This document shows, piece after piece, positions 20,694 to 28,566 of a stretch of 30,290 nucleotides of DNA. How positions within the stretch are numbered: position 1 is the first letter of the stretch; each line of letters starts with the position of its first letter. Source of the stretch: PALSA-1336 sp038203095 (GTDB lineage: Bacteria; Patescibacteriota; Doudnabacteria; UBA920); NCBI GenBank assembly GCA_038203095.1, contig JBBREH010000016.1, positions 1 through 30,290 of the forward strand, given 5' to 3'. The notes under the pieces were generated by a model. It worked only from the letters and a program-made list of their open reading frames with translations, did not search any database and was not told the origin of the DNA. Position numbers and translations under genes: made by a program.

Positions 20694-21140
20694 ATGCGTT
20701 GTCCCAATTGCGAACATGAAGACACCAAGGTTTTAGACAGTCGGCCGGTAGACGAAGGCACAGCCATAAGAAGGCGGCGGGAATGTGAGAAATGCGAGTT
20801 TCGGTTTAGCACCTATGAAGAAATTGAAATTTTGGATTTATCGGTAGTAAAAAAAGACGGCAGTAAACAGGCATTCTCTAAAGAGAAGCTAGAGCGGGCA
20901 ATTAAGCTGCCACTGGACAAACGGCCGCATACGGACGAAACACTTAGAAAGCTGCTTTCCACAATTGAAATAGAAATTCAGCGTAAGGCTAAAGAGGGGC
21001 AAATTTCTAGCAGTGAGATTGGTGACATTGTGATGAAGAAGTTAAAAAAAACAGATAAGGTAGCCTATATACGTTTTGCGGCAGTATATAGACAGTTTGA
21101 GGATGTAGATGAGTTTAAGGAAGAACTAAAAAAGTTATGA
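20694..21140 (+). CDS. nrdR: Transcriptional repressor NrdR
   Basis: 148-residue regulator that senses ATP/dATP and represses ribonucleotide reductase genes. The N-terminal zinc ribbon has Cys3, Cys6, Cys31 and Cys34, with the basic DNA-binding stretch RRRREC before the second pair. An ATP-cone domain follows at about 47-137 (VVKKDGSKQAFSKEKL ... YIRFAAVYRQF). Length is normal. It is first in the operon with nrdJ, 132 bases upstream, and the promoter carries two NrdR boxes, so it should regulate itself and nrdJ. Confidence 0.96.
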   Translation: MRCPNCEHEDTKVLDSRPVDEGTAIRRRRECEKCEFRFSTYEEIEILDLSVVKKDGSKQAFSKEKLERAIKLPLDKRPHTDETLRKLLSTIEIEIQRKAKEGQISSSEIGDIVMKKLKKTDKVAYIRFAAVYRQFEDVDEFKEELKKL

Positions 21141-21141
21141 G

Positions 21142-21235
21142 CTTTACGGATTACGGAGGGGGCATACGGATATAGGGACTAATCACATCCTGGTCTTCCC
21201 TCCGTATACCCGTATAGGTTCCGTATTCCGTAAAG
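21142..21235 (+). repeat. Word-reiterated hairpin, nrdR / nrdJ junction
   Basis: Words of the type TTACGGA / ATACGGA recur in the left arm, and TCCGTAT / TCCGTAA in the right arm. CTTTACGGA (21142-21150) pairs with TCCGTAAAG (21227-21235), TACGGA with the next complement, and ATACGGA (21164-21170) with TCCGTAT (21201-21207). It starts two bases after the nrdR stop. Confidence 0.8.
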
Positions 21236-21272
21236 ACTTTAAAATCAATCAATTAAAATTATCAAAACTATT

Positions 21273-23957
21273 ATGCAATCTAAAGTCAATCTCCAAGAGA
21301 GAACCAAAAATGCTTTATCTGAACTCGGTGAAAAAATTTTTCTTGACCGTTATGCGGTGAAAGATATGAAACGCGAAACGCTGGCGGTGAATGACACTGT
21401 TGTGGTTTTGGTTAATCCTAAAACTGGTCAGCGGGAGATTGGTATAATTGAAAATATAGATTTTGCCACCAAGGAAGTTAACGTGAGAATGCGCAACGGC
21501 GATTTGGAAATGCGCACTATTGAACACCTAGACAAGCCTTTGGAACTTGTGCCTGAGCAAATGTTTGACCGGATTGCCAAACATATTGCCAGCGTAGAAA
21601 AGACGGCGGAAAAAAGAGTTGAGTGGGAAGAAAAATTCCGAAGGCTAATGGACGACTGGAAATACGTGCCGGCCGGCCGGATTTTTACCGGCGCGGGTAC
21701 GGGTCAGAACTTAACTTTTTATAATTGCTACGTTATTCCGCATCCCAAAGATTCCCGCGCCGGAATTTTTGAGACCTTGTCGCAAATGGCGGAAATAATG
21801 AGTCGCGGCGGCGGCGTAGGCATTAATGTTTCTTCTTTGCGTCCGCGCTATGCTTATGTTAAAGGTGTTAACGGCCGCAGTAGCGGCGCGGTCTCTTGGG
21901 CCTCGCTTTATAGTTTTGTCACAGGACTTATTGAGCAGGGCGGCAGCCGGAGGGGCGCTTTAATGTTAATTTTGAATTGCTGGCATCCGGACGTGCTGGA
22001 TTTTATCAACGCTAAAAAAGAAGCGGGTAAAATTACCAACGCCAATATTTCCGTAGGCATTACCGACGATTTTATGGAAGCGGTAAAAAATGACAAGCCC
22101 TGGGATTTAATTTTTCCCGACACTTCCGACGCGCTCTATGCCACCAAGTGGGACGGCAACATTAAGCGCTGGCAGGAATTTGGCGGCAAGGTGATTAAGC
22201 ATAAAACCGTGCGCGCGGCTGATATTTGGGACAATATAATTTCTTCCGCCTGGAGCTCGGCCGAGCCGGGTATGTATTTTATTGACCGCGCCAATTATTA
22301 TAGTAACTCTTGGTATTTTGCGGACCTTCCCTGTACCAACCCCTGCGGAGAACAGCCTCTTCCCGCTTGGGGCGTATGCAATTTAGGCCATGTGAATTTG
22401 GCCAAGCATATTAACCACGAGACCGGCGAAGTTATGTGGAACGAGCTCAAGGGCACAGTTCAGTACGCGGTGCGTTTTCAGGACAATGTTATAGACGCCA
22501 CTCCGTATTTTTTTGACGAAAATAAAGAACAACAAATGTCCGAGCGTCGCGTGGGTATGGGTAGTATTGGTTTGGCGGAAATGATGATCCACAAAGGCCT
22601 GCGCTATGGTAGTCCCGAAGGTGTGGAATTTATAGATAAGCTCTATCAGTTTATTGCGGTTACGGCTTATGAAACGTCGGTTGAGTTGGCTCGCGAAAAA
22701 GGCGCGTTTAAATTTTTTGACGCGGACAAGTTTTTACAAAGCGGGTTTATGAAGAATATGCCGGAATACATACGGAACTTAGTTAAGCAGTATGGCGTGC
22801 GTAACGTGACCATAATGACCCAGGCGCCTACCGGCACCGTGGGAACCATGGTTGGCACTTCCACAGGTATTGAACCGTTCTTTTCCTGGACGTATTTTAG
22901 AAAGAGTCGTTTGGGCGTGCATGAAGAAAAAATTAAATTGGCATCGGACTGGTTGGAAAAACATCCGGGTCAGGATTTACCGCAATATTTTACCACGGCA
23001 ATGGAGTTGGCTCCGGAAGACCACGTAAGGGTGCAGGCCGCAGTTCAGCGCTGGACAGACTCGGCTATTTCTAAAACCTGCAACGCGCCATCCAATTACA
23101 CCATTGAGCAAACCAAACAGCTTTACACTTTAATGTATGACTTGGGCTGTAAGGGAGGCACTATTTATCGTGATGGCAGTCGCGACGAACAAATACTCGC
23201 GACCGATCATAAGAAATTAGGCAAGGATGCATCGGATCAAGTGGAAGCCAAAGCTTCCGCGGACAAAGCAGTATTGGACAAGCTGGCAGATAAGGTTAGT
23301 GTGGAATCTGAACCGAAATCAGTTATGTCCATGAGCGGTGATAATGTTCAGATCAAGCTTGCTCCAAGAACGCGTCCGGACATTATGCAGGGCATTACCT
23401 ATAAAATGAATACGGCCTACGGAAATTTGTACGTGACAATTAACGAAGACGGCCAGGGTCCGTTTGAGGTTTTTGCGGCTATGGGCAAAGCTGGCGGTTT
23501 CTTTAGCGCTCAGACCGAAGCTATTACCAGACTAATTAGTCTTTCATTGCGATCTAACGTGGCGGTGGAAGAAATTATTGAACAGCTTAAAGGCATTCGC
23601 GGGCCGGACGTAAGTTTTTCTTCCGACGGTGTAGTGTTTAGTTTGCCCGACGCGATTTCCAAAGTTTTGGAAAAGCACATTAAAAGGGGAGACAAACAGA
23701 TGTTGTTGGATTTGCCGGCCAGCAATTTATCGCCATCTTTAAAATTGGAAACCGACACAATTTTGGAAGAGCGGGTTGTAGAAACAATTTCTGAGGACAA
23801 AATAAAGACTAACGGCACGTTAACTTACAAGAAGACACAAAAAGTTAGCATCGCGAACCTAGGCAATGCCCCGGTCTGCCCTTCCTGTGCCAATATGATG
23901 CTCATGGCCGAGGGCTGTATGAAGTGTGAACATTGCGGGTATTCGAAGTGTGGCTAG
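21273..23957 (+). CDS. nrdJ: Adenosylcobalamin-dependent ribonucleotide reductase (class II)
   Basis: 894-residue oxygen-independent enzyme that reduces ribonucleotides using AdoCbl to make the thiyl radical. The active-site motif NPCGEQPLP has Asn356, Cys358 (thiyl) and Glu360. Cys152 (FYNCYV) is the likely first redox cysteine and Cys369 (GVCNLG) the partner region. PTGTVG near residue 516 is the phosphate-binding motif. The C-terminus has Cys869, Cys872, Cys882, Cys885, Cys888 and Cys893 in the CxxC...CxxCxxCGYSKC arrangement typical of NrdJ electron relay or zinc sites. An N-terminal segment at about 35-85 looks like a small beta domain. It is second in the NrdR-controlled operon, and a cobalamin adenosyltransferase follows nearby. 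Confidence 0.97.
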   Translation: MQSKVNLQERTKNALSELGEKIFLDRYAVKDMKRETLAVNDTVVVLVNPKTGQREIGIIENIDFATKEVNVRMRNGDLEMRTIEHLDKPLELVPEQMFDRIAKHIASVEKTAEKRVEWEEKFRRLMDDWKYVPAGRIFTGAGTGQNLTFYNCYVIPHPKDSRAGIFETLSQMAEIMSRGGGVGINVSSLRPRYAYVKGVNGRSSGAVSWASLYSFVTGLIEQGGSRRGALMLILNCWHPDVLDFINAKKEAGKITNANISVGITDDFMEAVKNDKPWDLIFPDTSDALYATKWDGNIKRWQEFGGKVIKHKTVRAADIWDNIISSAWSSAEPGMYFIDRANYYSNSWYFADLPCTNPCGEQPLPAWGVCNLGHVNLAKHINHETGEVMWNELKGTVQYAVRFQDNVIDATPYFFDENKEQQMSERRVGMGSIGLAEMMIHKGLRYGSPEGVEFIDKLYQFIAVTAYETSVELAREKGAFKFFDADKFLQSGFMKNMPEYIRNLVKQYGVRNVTIMTQAPTGTVGTMVGTSTGIEPFFSWTYFRKSRLGVHEEKIKLASDWLEKHPGQDLPQYFTTAMELAPEDHVRVQAAVQRWTDSAISKTCNAPSNYTIEQTKQLYTLMYDLGCKGGTIYRDGSRDEQILATDHKKLGKDASDQVEAKASADKAVLDKLADKVSVESEPKSVMSMSGDNVQIKLAPRTRPDIMQGITYKMNTAYGNLYVTINEDGQGPFEVFAAMGKAGGFFSAQTEAITRLISLSLRSNVAVEEIIEQLKGIRGPDVSFSSDGVVFSLPDAISKVLEKHIKRGDKQMLLDLPASNLSPSLKLETDTILEERVVETISEDKIKTNGTLTYKKTQKVSIANLGNAPVCPSCANMMLMAEGCMKCEHCGYSKCG

Positions 23958-23973
23958 GGGTAGTTTGTAGTTT

Positions 23974-24090
23974 GTAGCGTGCCGATTTATCGGCGTTAAG
24001 TGATATTGATAGAAATTAAGAAATTAGAAATGCCATCCCGGAATTTTTTACTGCCAGAATATCATCAGCAAAGTAAGAAATGTCCGGGAT
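23974..24090. repeat. Two palindromic repeats after nrdJ
   Basis: First a half-element GTAGCGTGCCGATTTATCGGC (23974-23994) of the REP-like family. Then an 8-bp pair ATCCCGGA (24035-24042) / TCCGGGAT (24083-24090), a separate type. No gene between 23958 and 24182. Confidence 0.65.
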
Positions 24091-24182
24091 CCAGAACAAT
24101 TGATCAGAGTTAGGAAATTATCTGCCAGTTGGCGGAGAAATTAAAAATTCAGTCTTGGCAAAGAGGCGGGGCTGAAAATTTT

Positions 24183-24482
24183 ATGAATCCAGAAAAGCCA
24201 AAAGACCCTGAAAGACAAAGAGAGGGAGAGTTGATAGCCACCATTGAAGCTAAATTTTTATTTTGCATCAATAAATGCGGCGCAAGGAAATTTCAAACTT
24301 GGAAGGAATCATGTATTGAAATGATTTCAAGAACTTATCCTGATCCAAAAGAAAGACCTAAATACAGATTGTATCATGTCTTAATTGGTGGCGGCGGATA
24401 TCAAGAGGCGCCATATTTTGATTTTCCAGAGGGCTGTTCAATTATAAAAATGATTGAAGATTTACGATCGAATAAAATATGA
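24183..24482 (+). CDS. Hypothetical protein, 99 aa, coupled to the adenosyltransferase
   Basis: I do not recognise this protein. It is charged, with no signal peptide or membrane helix. It carries Cys31 and Cys35 in FCINKCGARKF, a third cysteine in WKESCIEM, and a Gly-rich turn (IGGGGYQEAPYFDFPEGC). The start could be the ATG at 24183, as chosen, or a TTG at 24129. Its stop overlaps the next start (ATGA at 24479-24482), so translation is probably coupled to the cob(I)alamin adenosyltransferase gene. Base composition is like its neighbours. Confidence 0.6.
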   Translation: MNPEKPKDPERQREGELIATIEAKFLFCINKCGARKFQTWKESCIEMISRTYPDPKERPKYRLYHVLIGGGGYQEAPYFDFPEGCSIIKMIEDLRSNKI

Positions 24483-25108
24483 AATCAAAAAAATCTAAAC
24501 TTAAAATTCCCACTACTTTTTCCGACCAGCCCAAAGGCTTGGTGATTTGTTATATTGGGGCGGGGAAAGGGAAGACTACGGCGGCAATGGGCATGGCGGT
24601 GAGAGCGGCGGGAGACGGCAAGGACGTTTATATTTTGCAGTTCGTGAAAGCGGCGGGAAAATCATCAGCGGATATAAAAGAAGGTGAGTGGCCTGTGAGT
24701 AGTGAAATTACGTTTTTTGATAATATCAGTTCATCATCAGAAATTGGCAAAATAGAAAATGAACAAGTTGGCATTGGATTTGTAGGTATTTTAGGTGACA
24801 AAAAAGAAAAAGATATTCACATTCGCGCGGCGCTAAAAGGCGTGGAACGCGCGCGCGAGATTATTACATCGGGTAAATACGAGTTGGTTATCCTTGATGA
24901 AATAATTTCAGCTTTGGAAGTTGGACTGCTTGAAGAACGGGACATTTTAGATTTAATAAAAATCAAACCGGAATTAATGTATTTGGTAATAACCGGACAT
25001 AATAAATATCCGGCAATTTTAAAGCAGTGCGATTTGGTAACAGAAATGAAAATGATTCAGCATCCGTATTATAAAGGGATTTTGGCACAAAAGGGGATAG
25101 ATTATTAG
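24479..25108 (+). CDS. Cob(I)alamin adenosyltransferase (BtuR/CobO type)
   Basis: 209-residue cytoplasmic enzyme that transfers the 5'-deoxyadenosyl group from ATP to reduced cobalamin and makes AdoCbl. The P-loop is GAGKGKTT (27-34). The Walker-B-like stretch LVILDEIISALEVGLL and the late TGHN motif are characteristic of the BtuR/CobO/CobP family. Length is slightly above average owing to an insertion around residues 85-115. It supplies the cofactor for the NrdJ reductase encoded 0.5 kb upstream. Coupled by a 4-base overlap to the preceding small gene. Confidence 0.92.
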   Translation: MKSKKSKLKIPTTFSDQPKGLVICYIGAGKGKTTAAMGMAVRAAGDGKDVYILQFVKAAGKSSADIKEGEWPVSSEITFFDNISSSSEIGKIENEQVGIGFVGILGDKKEKDIHIRAALKGVERAREIITSGKYELVILDEIISALEVGLLEERDILDLIKIKPELMYLVITGHNKYPAILKQCDLVTEMKMIQHPYYKGILAQKGIDY

Positions 25109-25167
25109 GGGGGTAAGTAGAAAGTTCATCAAGTTGAAATAGGGAATAAGGAATAGATGGGGCTGGG

Positions 25168-25214
25168 TACTCCTCCTCGTTAAGGAGGGGAGGATCCGCG
25201 GAAGTTCCGCGAGT
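25168..25214. repeat. Palindromic repeat, CTCCTCC/GGAGGGG family
   Basis: Hairpins CCTCCT / AGGAGG (25172-25188) and CGCGG / CCGCG (25197-25211). The same words, GGAGGGGA followed by TCCGC, occur in the element inserted in the gene at 25916-26584 and, in part, at 26849-26902. Confidence 0.6.
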
Positions 25215-25255
25215 ATCTATAGCAGGCTTTTTCCAAAACCCTGAATAACGCAAGT

Positions 25256-25315
25256 GTAGTTAGCCGATTCATCGGCTGCCGTTATTGATTAACAGCCCAT
25301 AAATGGGCTAACTAC
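25256..25315. repeat. REP-like modular element A5
   Basis: Outer arms GTAGTTAGCC (25256-25265) / GGCTAACTAC (25306-25315) enclose hairpins GCCGATTCATCGGC (25263-25276) and GCCCATAAATGGGC (25295-25308). Same two inner hairpins as A1, reversed order. Confidence 0.85.
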
Positions 25316-25351
25316 ATGGGGACACCGGAAAAAAATGCTTACTCGAGAGAT

Positions 25352-25380
25352 TTGACGAATGAGCGCTAACAAATTAAAAT
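25352..25380 (+). promoter_or_regulatory. Promoter for the cobalamin-uptake-like pair (leaderless)
   Basis: TTGACG at 25352-25357, 17-bp spacer, TAAAAT at 25375-25380. The ATG at 25389 follows eight bases later, so the message is nearly leaderless. No B12-box-like riboswitch is present. Confidence 0.65.
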
Positions 25381-25388
25381 TAGTGAGT

Positions 25389-25895
25389 ATGAAAAAAATT
25401 GCAAAAGCTATTTTAATAGTATCAGTTTTTGTGCTTTTGGCAGCGGGGTGTAATCAGAAAGCCGTAGTACAGCTACCGGCCAGTCAGCCCATGAACAAGC
25501 CGGCAAATCAGACGCCGCAGAACGCTCCCGATGTTAAGCCGGGTGGGCAGACACAAACCAAACAGAATGCCGACCAGCCAGATTATTTTCCAAACGGGCA
25601 AAAGAGTCCTGCCACGCAAATCGCAGTTCGCCAGTATATTGAGCAGACGGGGCCGGATGCGGATTACCAAGTGGGTGTAGGCGAAACCGCTTTGGATTTA
25701 TTAAAGTCTACTTCTATGGTAGAGGTAAAAAGTTATTCCTTTGGCGATATGGTAATTGGTATAAGTGGCAAAAGTGCGGACAGCAAACATTTTTGGGAAT
25801 TATTTGTAAATGGTAAATCCTCTAACGTCGGCGCATCGGCTTATATATTAAAAGATGGCGATAAAATTGAATGGAAATTAAGCACGTTAAAATAA
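25389..25895 (+). CDS. DUF4430 (transcobalamin-C-like) lipoprotein
   Basis: 168-residue exported lipoprotein. The N-terminus is a lipoprotein signal with lipobox LAAGC and Cys21 as lipidation site. A Pro/Asn/Gln-rich linker (about 22-80) leads to a C-terminal domain of about 85 residues: VGVGETALDLLKS, then WELFVNGK and YILKDGDKIEWKL. That pattern is characteristic of DUF4430, which is related to the C-terminal domain of eukaryotic transcobalamin and intrinsic factor. A cobalamin-capture role is inferred. I reject the ATG at 25359 because it precedes the predicted transcription start. It is followed after 20 bases by a multi-helix membrane protein. Confidence 0.82.
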   Translation: MKKIAKAILIVSVFVLLAAGCNQKAVVQLPASQPMNKPANQTPQNAPDVKPGGQTQTKQNADQPDYFPNGQKSPATQIAVRQYIEQTGPDADYQVGVGETALDLLKSTSMVEVKSYSFGDMVIGISGKSADSKHFWELFVNGKSSNVGASAYILKDGDKIEWKLSTLK

Positions 25896-25915
25896 ATTAT
25901 TCTAAAAGCAATATT

Positions 25916-26584
25916 ATGATTATATATTTAATTATCGTTTTGGCAATTATCACTCGTTTCATTCCCCACATGTCCAACTTTTCGCCCATAACGGCGTTGG
26001 CGATTTTTGCCGGGGCGAATTTGGGATGGAAGAAATCGGTAGGCTTAACTTTGGCCGTCCGTTTTATTAGCGATTATTTTTTGGGTTTTTTTGCCTGGCC
26101 TTTAATGCTGGCGGTTTATGCCGCGCATTTGGTAGGAGTGCTGTTTGGGGTCTGGATTAAAAATAAGAAGCCCAACCACCCCGCCTCGCTTCGCGAGGCA
26201 CCCCTCCTTGGCAGGAGGGGAAGCTCCGCAGTGGTTCTTGGGAGCTCCGCGGAGCTGCAGTCATCTCCTCCTAATATAGGAGGAGTACCCTCGCCTTGGC
26301 GAGGGGGAGGTGGTATGAGTCGATGGCTCAAAGTTATTTTTTCTCCCATCGCCGCTTCCATCATCTTTTTCCTGGTGACCAACTTCGCCTTTCTTTATGC
26401 TGATTATCAGCACAACATTAGCGGCATTCTTCTGGCTTATGCTAATGGTCTGCCGTTTTTGAGAGGCACGCTGTTTGGGGACTTATCATATACTATCGGA
26501 TTATTTGGAATTTATGAGTTGGCAAAGAGGTTTAAGATTTCGGATTTAAGATTTAAGTTAAGCCCGGTAAAAATCAAGATATAA
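25916..26584 (+). CDS. DUF6580-like / ECF S-component-like membrane protein with inserted palindrome
   Basis: 222-residue protein with about six membrane helices. Helices 1-4 lie at about residues 2-82 and two or more lie after residue 137. The opening R-F-x-P-H-x-x-N-F-x-P-x-x-A-x-A-x-F-x-G pattern matches DUF6580-type putative transporters that resemble ECF substrate-binding subunits. Residues about 87-133 are not like the family. They are Gly/Ser/Pro/Arg-rich and are encoded by a palindromic repeat (26175-26314) placed between helices 4 and 5 without breaking the frame. The start at 25916 is better than the ATG at 25871 inside the previous gene. The last 15 codons contain GATTTAAG words like those in the intergenic hairpins. 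A cobalamin transport role is inferred from neighbours. Confidence 0.75.
   Translation: MIIYLIIVLAIITRFIPHMSNFSPITALAIFAGANLGWKKSVGLTLAVRFISDYFLGFFAWPLMLAVYAAHLVGVLFGVWIKNKKPNHPASLREAPLLGRRGSSAVVLGSSAELQSSPPNIGGVPSPWRGGGGMSRWLKVIFSPIAASIIFFLVTNFAFLYADYQHNISGILLAYANGLPFLRGTLFGDLSYTIGLFGIYELAKRFKISDLRFKLSPVKIKI
26175..26314. repeat. Palindromic element inside a coding sequence (about 140 bp)
   Basis: Ends ACCACCCCGCCTCGC (26175-26189) and GCGAGGGGGAGGTGGT (26299-26314) are inverted. Between them lie further stems: GCCTCGC / GCGAGGC, CCCCTCC / GGAGGGG, AGCTCCGCGGAGCT and CTCCTCC / GGAGGAG. Words match the intergenic repeats at 25168 and 26849. It adds about 47 residues to the membrane protein. 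Confidence 0.85.
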
Positions 26585-26585
26585 A

Positions 26586-26807
26586 ATGCAGCTGACCATA
26601 ATTGCGCATCCTAATTCCAAAAAGCCTCGCATTGAAAAAGATTTATTTGGCGGACTCCATATTTATGTAAATCAACCGCCACTTGAAGGCAAGGCAAATA
26701 AAGCCGTGGGGGAGGCGTTAGCAGAATATTTTAAAGTCAGTAAGATACGGGTATTGTTGATACGAGGCGAGAAGGCCAAACAAAAAGTTTTTGAGGTTAA
26801 TATATAA
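26586..26807 (+). CDS. UPF0235 / DUF167 (YggU-like) protein
   Basis: 73-residue small protein of the YggU family. The conserved core is PPLEGKANKAVGEALAEYFKV and the closing IRGEKAKQKVFEV. The biochemical role is not established. It starts one base after the preceding stop (TAA, A, ATG), so it is cotranscribed with the membrane protein. Length is at the short end of the family. Confidence 0.9.
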   Translation: MQLTIIAHPNSKKPRIEKDLFGGLHIYVNQPPLEGKANKAVGEALAEYFKVSKIRVLLIRGEKAKQKVFEVNI

Positions 26808-26848
26808 AAATGTTTTGTGTGGGTATTGTTAATCTATTGCAATAAGTC

Positions 26849-26902
26849 ACCCCTCCTTCGTCCGCGCCTTAGGCGGACTATGGTGGACAAGCAAGGGGAG
26901 GG
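26849..26902. repeat. Palindromic repeat, CACCCCTCC family
   Basis: CACCCCTCCTT (26849-26859) and AAGGGGAGGG (26893-26902) are inverted, with an inner hairpin TCCGC / GCGGA (26861-26877). Related to the element at 26175-26314. Confidence 0.65.
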
Positions 26903-26934
26903 AATCAACGTTAGTACTTTTTACTTGACTAATA

Positions 26935-28404
26935 TTGATTAAACGCTTTATTTTTGTGACCAAATCAAAAATTTTTATTTGGATTGCTGTCAGTTTTTCC
27001 CTTGGCGTCTTTATGGCCTCCTGTTTTAATTTACCCACTATCGTAGTTTATGTGCTAATTGCAATGTGTGCCATTGTTTTCTCTCTTAGTTTTATCAGCC
27101 ATCATAAAACCGCGGCATTGTCCGCGCTTTTTTTATGCTCTGCGTGTTTAGGAGCCCTGAGGCTACAGGCAACAATGGTTGCTAATGAGTATCAAAACCT
27201 GCTGGGGCAAAAGCAGTCCTTTGAAGGTTATGTGGTGGAGGATGTTGACTTAAGAAGTAATTTACAGTATCTAACTTTTAAACCAAAGGGCTTTAATCAA
27301 AACATTTTAATTAGCACGCCTTTGAGCCAGGAATTTTTTTACGGCGATTGGCTGTATGTGGAGGGCAAGGCGGAGGAGGCCAAAAATTTTGAAGATTTTG
27401 ATTATCAAAAATATTTGCAGCGCTACAACACTTACGCGGTAATTAGATATCCAAAAATTCTAATTTTAAAAAGTCATCAACAAAATCCGATCAAAGAGCA
27501 GTTGCTAAGGATTAAAGCGGCTTTTGTCGCCCGCGTGTCCCAATTATTTTATGAGCCTCAGGGCAGTTTACTCCTTGGCATTATCATTGGCGCCAAAAAA
27601 ACTTTGCCTGCCGATGTGATTAGCGACTTTAATAATACTGGCACCTCGCATATTATTGCTATTTCCGGGTTCAATATTACTATTTTAATTAGCGCGTTGG
27701 CCGGTTTGGCTTATTTATTTGGTCGCCGAGTAAGTTTTTGGCTGTCGTTAATTACTATCGTGGGTTTTGTAATTATGGCCGGCGCTTCGGCTTCGGTGGT
27801 GCGTGCCGCAATTATGGGTTTTTTGCTGCTACTGTCTTTTAACATTGACCGTCAGTATAGCGTAATACCTTCTATATTTTTTGCAGGTGTAATTATGCTG
27901 TTTATTAATCCAAAAATTTTATTTTGGGATGTGGGTTTTCAGCTGTCTTTTGCCGCCACCTTGGGGATTATTTATTTTTTGCCCCAATTGGAAACTTTGT
28001 GCCAAAAACTACCCGACGGGTTTGGAGTAAAAGTTGCTATTTTAGGCACCCTGTCCGCAATTTTGGCTACCTTGCCAATAATCCTAATTGATTTTGGAAC
28101 TCTTAGTTTAAGCGCGCCAATTGTTAATGTCTTGGTACTGCCGCTGGTTCCTGCAACTATGCTGTTTGGCTTTTTATGTGTATTGCCGTTTGTGGGCGCG
28201 GGTTTTGCTTTTATCACAAATTTGCTTCTGGCATATATGCTTATTGTCACCCATTTTTTTGCGCATCTGCCATATAGCGTAGCCCAAATTCAAACCCCGC
28301 TTTGGCTATTTTGGCTACTTTGTCTTGTTGTTGTCGGCCTGTATTTTTCGCTAAGACTTATTAATAAAAAAAAGGCATTGTCATTGCGAGGAGGCTCTTT
28401 GTAA
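26935..28404 (+). CDS. ComEC/Rec2-family DNA uptake channel protein
   Basis: 489-residue polytopic inner-membrane protein that moves single-stranded DNA into the cytoplasm in natural competence. Two helices at the N-terminus, a DUF4131-like soluble domain (about 90-190, with FYGDWLYVEGKAE and the YLQRYNTYAVIRYP segment), and then the ComEC core, opening with FNNTGTSHIIAISGFNITIL (about 231-250), followed by many helices. The C-terminal metallo-beta-lactamase domain of long ComEC proteins is absent, as in many short versions. The start is unsure: TTG at 26935 or GTG at 26956. The last ten codons (KKALSLRGGSL) come from a repeat that begins around 28378, so the original C-terminus was probably replaced. 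Confidence 0.9.
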   Translation: MIKRFIFVTKSKIFIWIAVSFSLGVFMASCFNLPTIVVYVLIAMCAIVFSLSFISHHKTAALSALFLCSACLGALRLQATMVANEYQNLLGQKQSFEGYVVEDVDLRSNLQYLTFKPKGFNQNILISTPLSQEFFYGDWLYVEGKAEEAKNFEDFDYQKYLQRYNTYAVIRYPKILILKSHQQNPIKEQLLRIKAAFVARVSQLFYEPQGSLLLGIIIGAKKTLPADVISDFNNTGTSHIIAISGFNITILISALAGLAYLFGRRVSFWLSLITIVGFVIMAGASASVVRAAIMGFLLLLSFNIDRQYSVIPSIFFAGVIMLFINPKILFWDVGFQLSFAATLGIIYFLPQLETLCQKLPDGFGVKVAILGTLSAILATLPIILIDFGTLSLSAPIVNVLVLPLVPATMLFGFLCVLPFVGAGFAFITNLLLAYMLIVTHFFAHLPYSVAQIQTPLWLFWLLCLVVVGLYFSLRLINKKKALSLRGGSL

Positions 28405-28456
28405 ACCATTTTTATGGGTCGACGAAGCAATCTTTTCTGCAATTAGATTGCTTCGC
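28378..28456. repeat. GTCATTGCGAGG-type repeat at the comEC end
   Basis: Begins with GTCATTGCGAGGAGG inside the last comEC codons and contains a perfect 11-bp hairpin CGAAGCAATCT (28423-28433) / AGATTGCTTCG (28445-28455). This repeat type is widespread in unrelated bacterial genomes. Confidence 0.75.
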
Positions 28457-28508
28457 ATTTATCCTGACAAATTTCCACTCGCAATTATAGGGTTAGAAGT
28501 TAAAGTAG

Positions 28509-28537
28509 TTGAACTATCAGCGGACTTATGATAGTAT
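28509..28537 (+). promoter_or_regulatory. Promoter for the cyclophilin gene
   Basis: TTGAAC at 28509-28514, 17-bp spacer, extended -10 TGATAGTAT with TAGTAT at 28532-28537. The leader is about 22 bases. Confidence 0.55.
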
Positions 28538-28566
28538 TATTTATATTATTAAATTGAAAGAGAATT

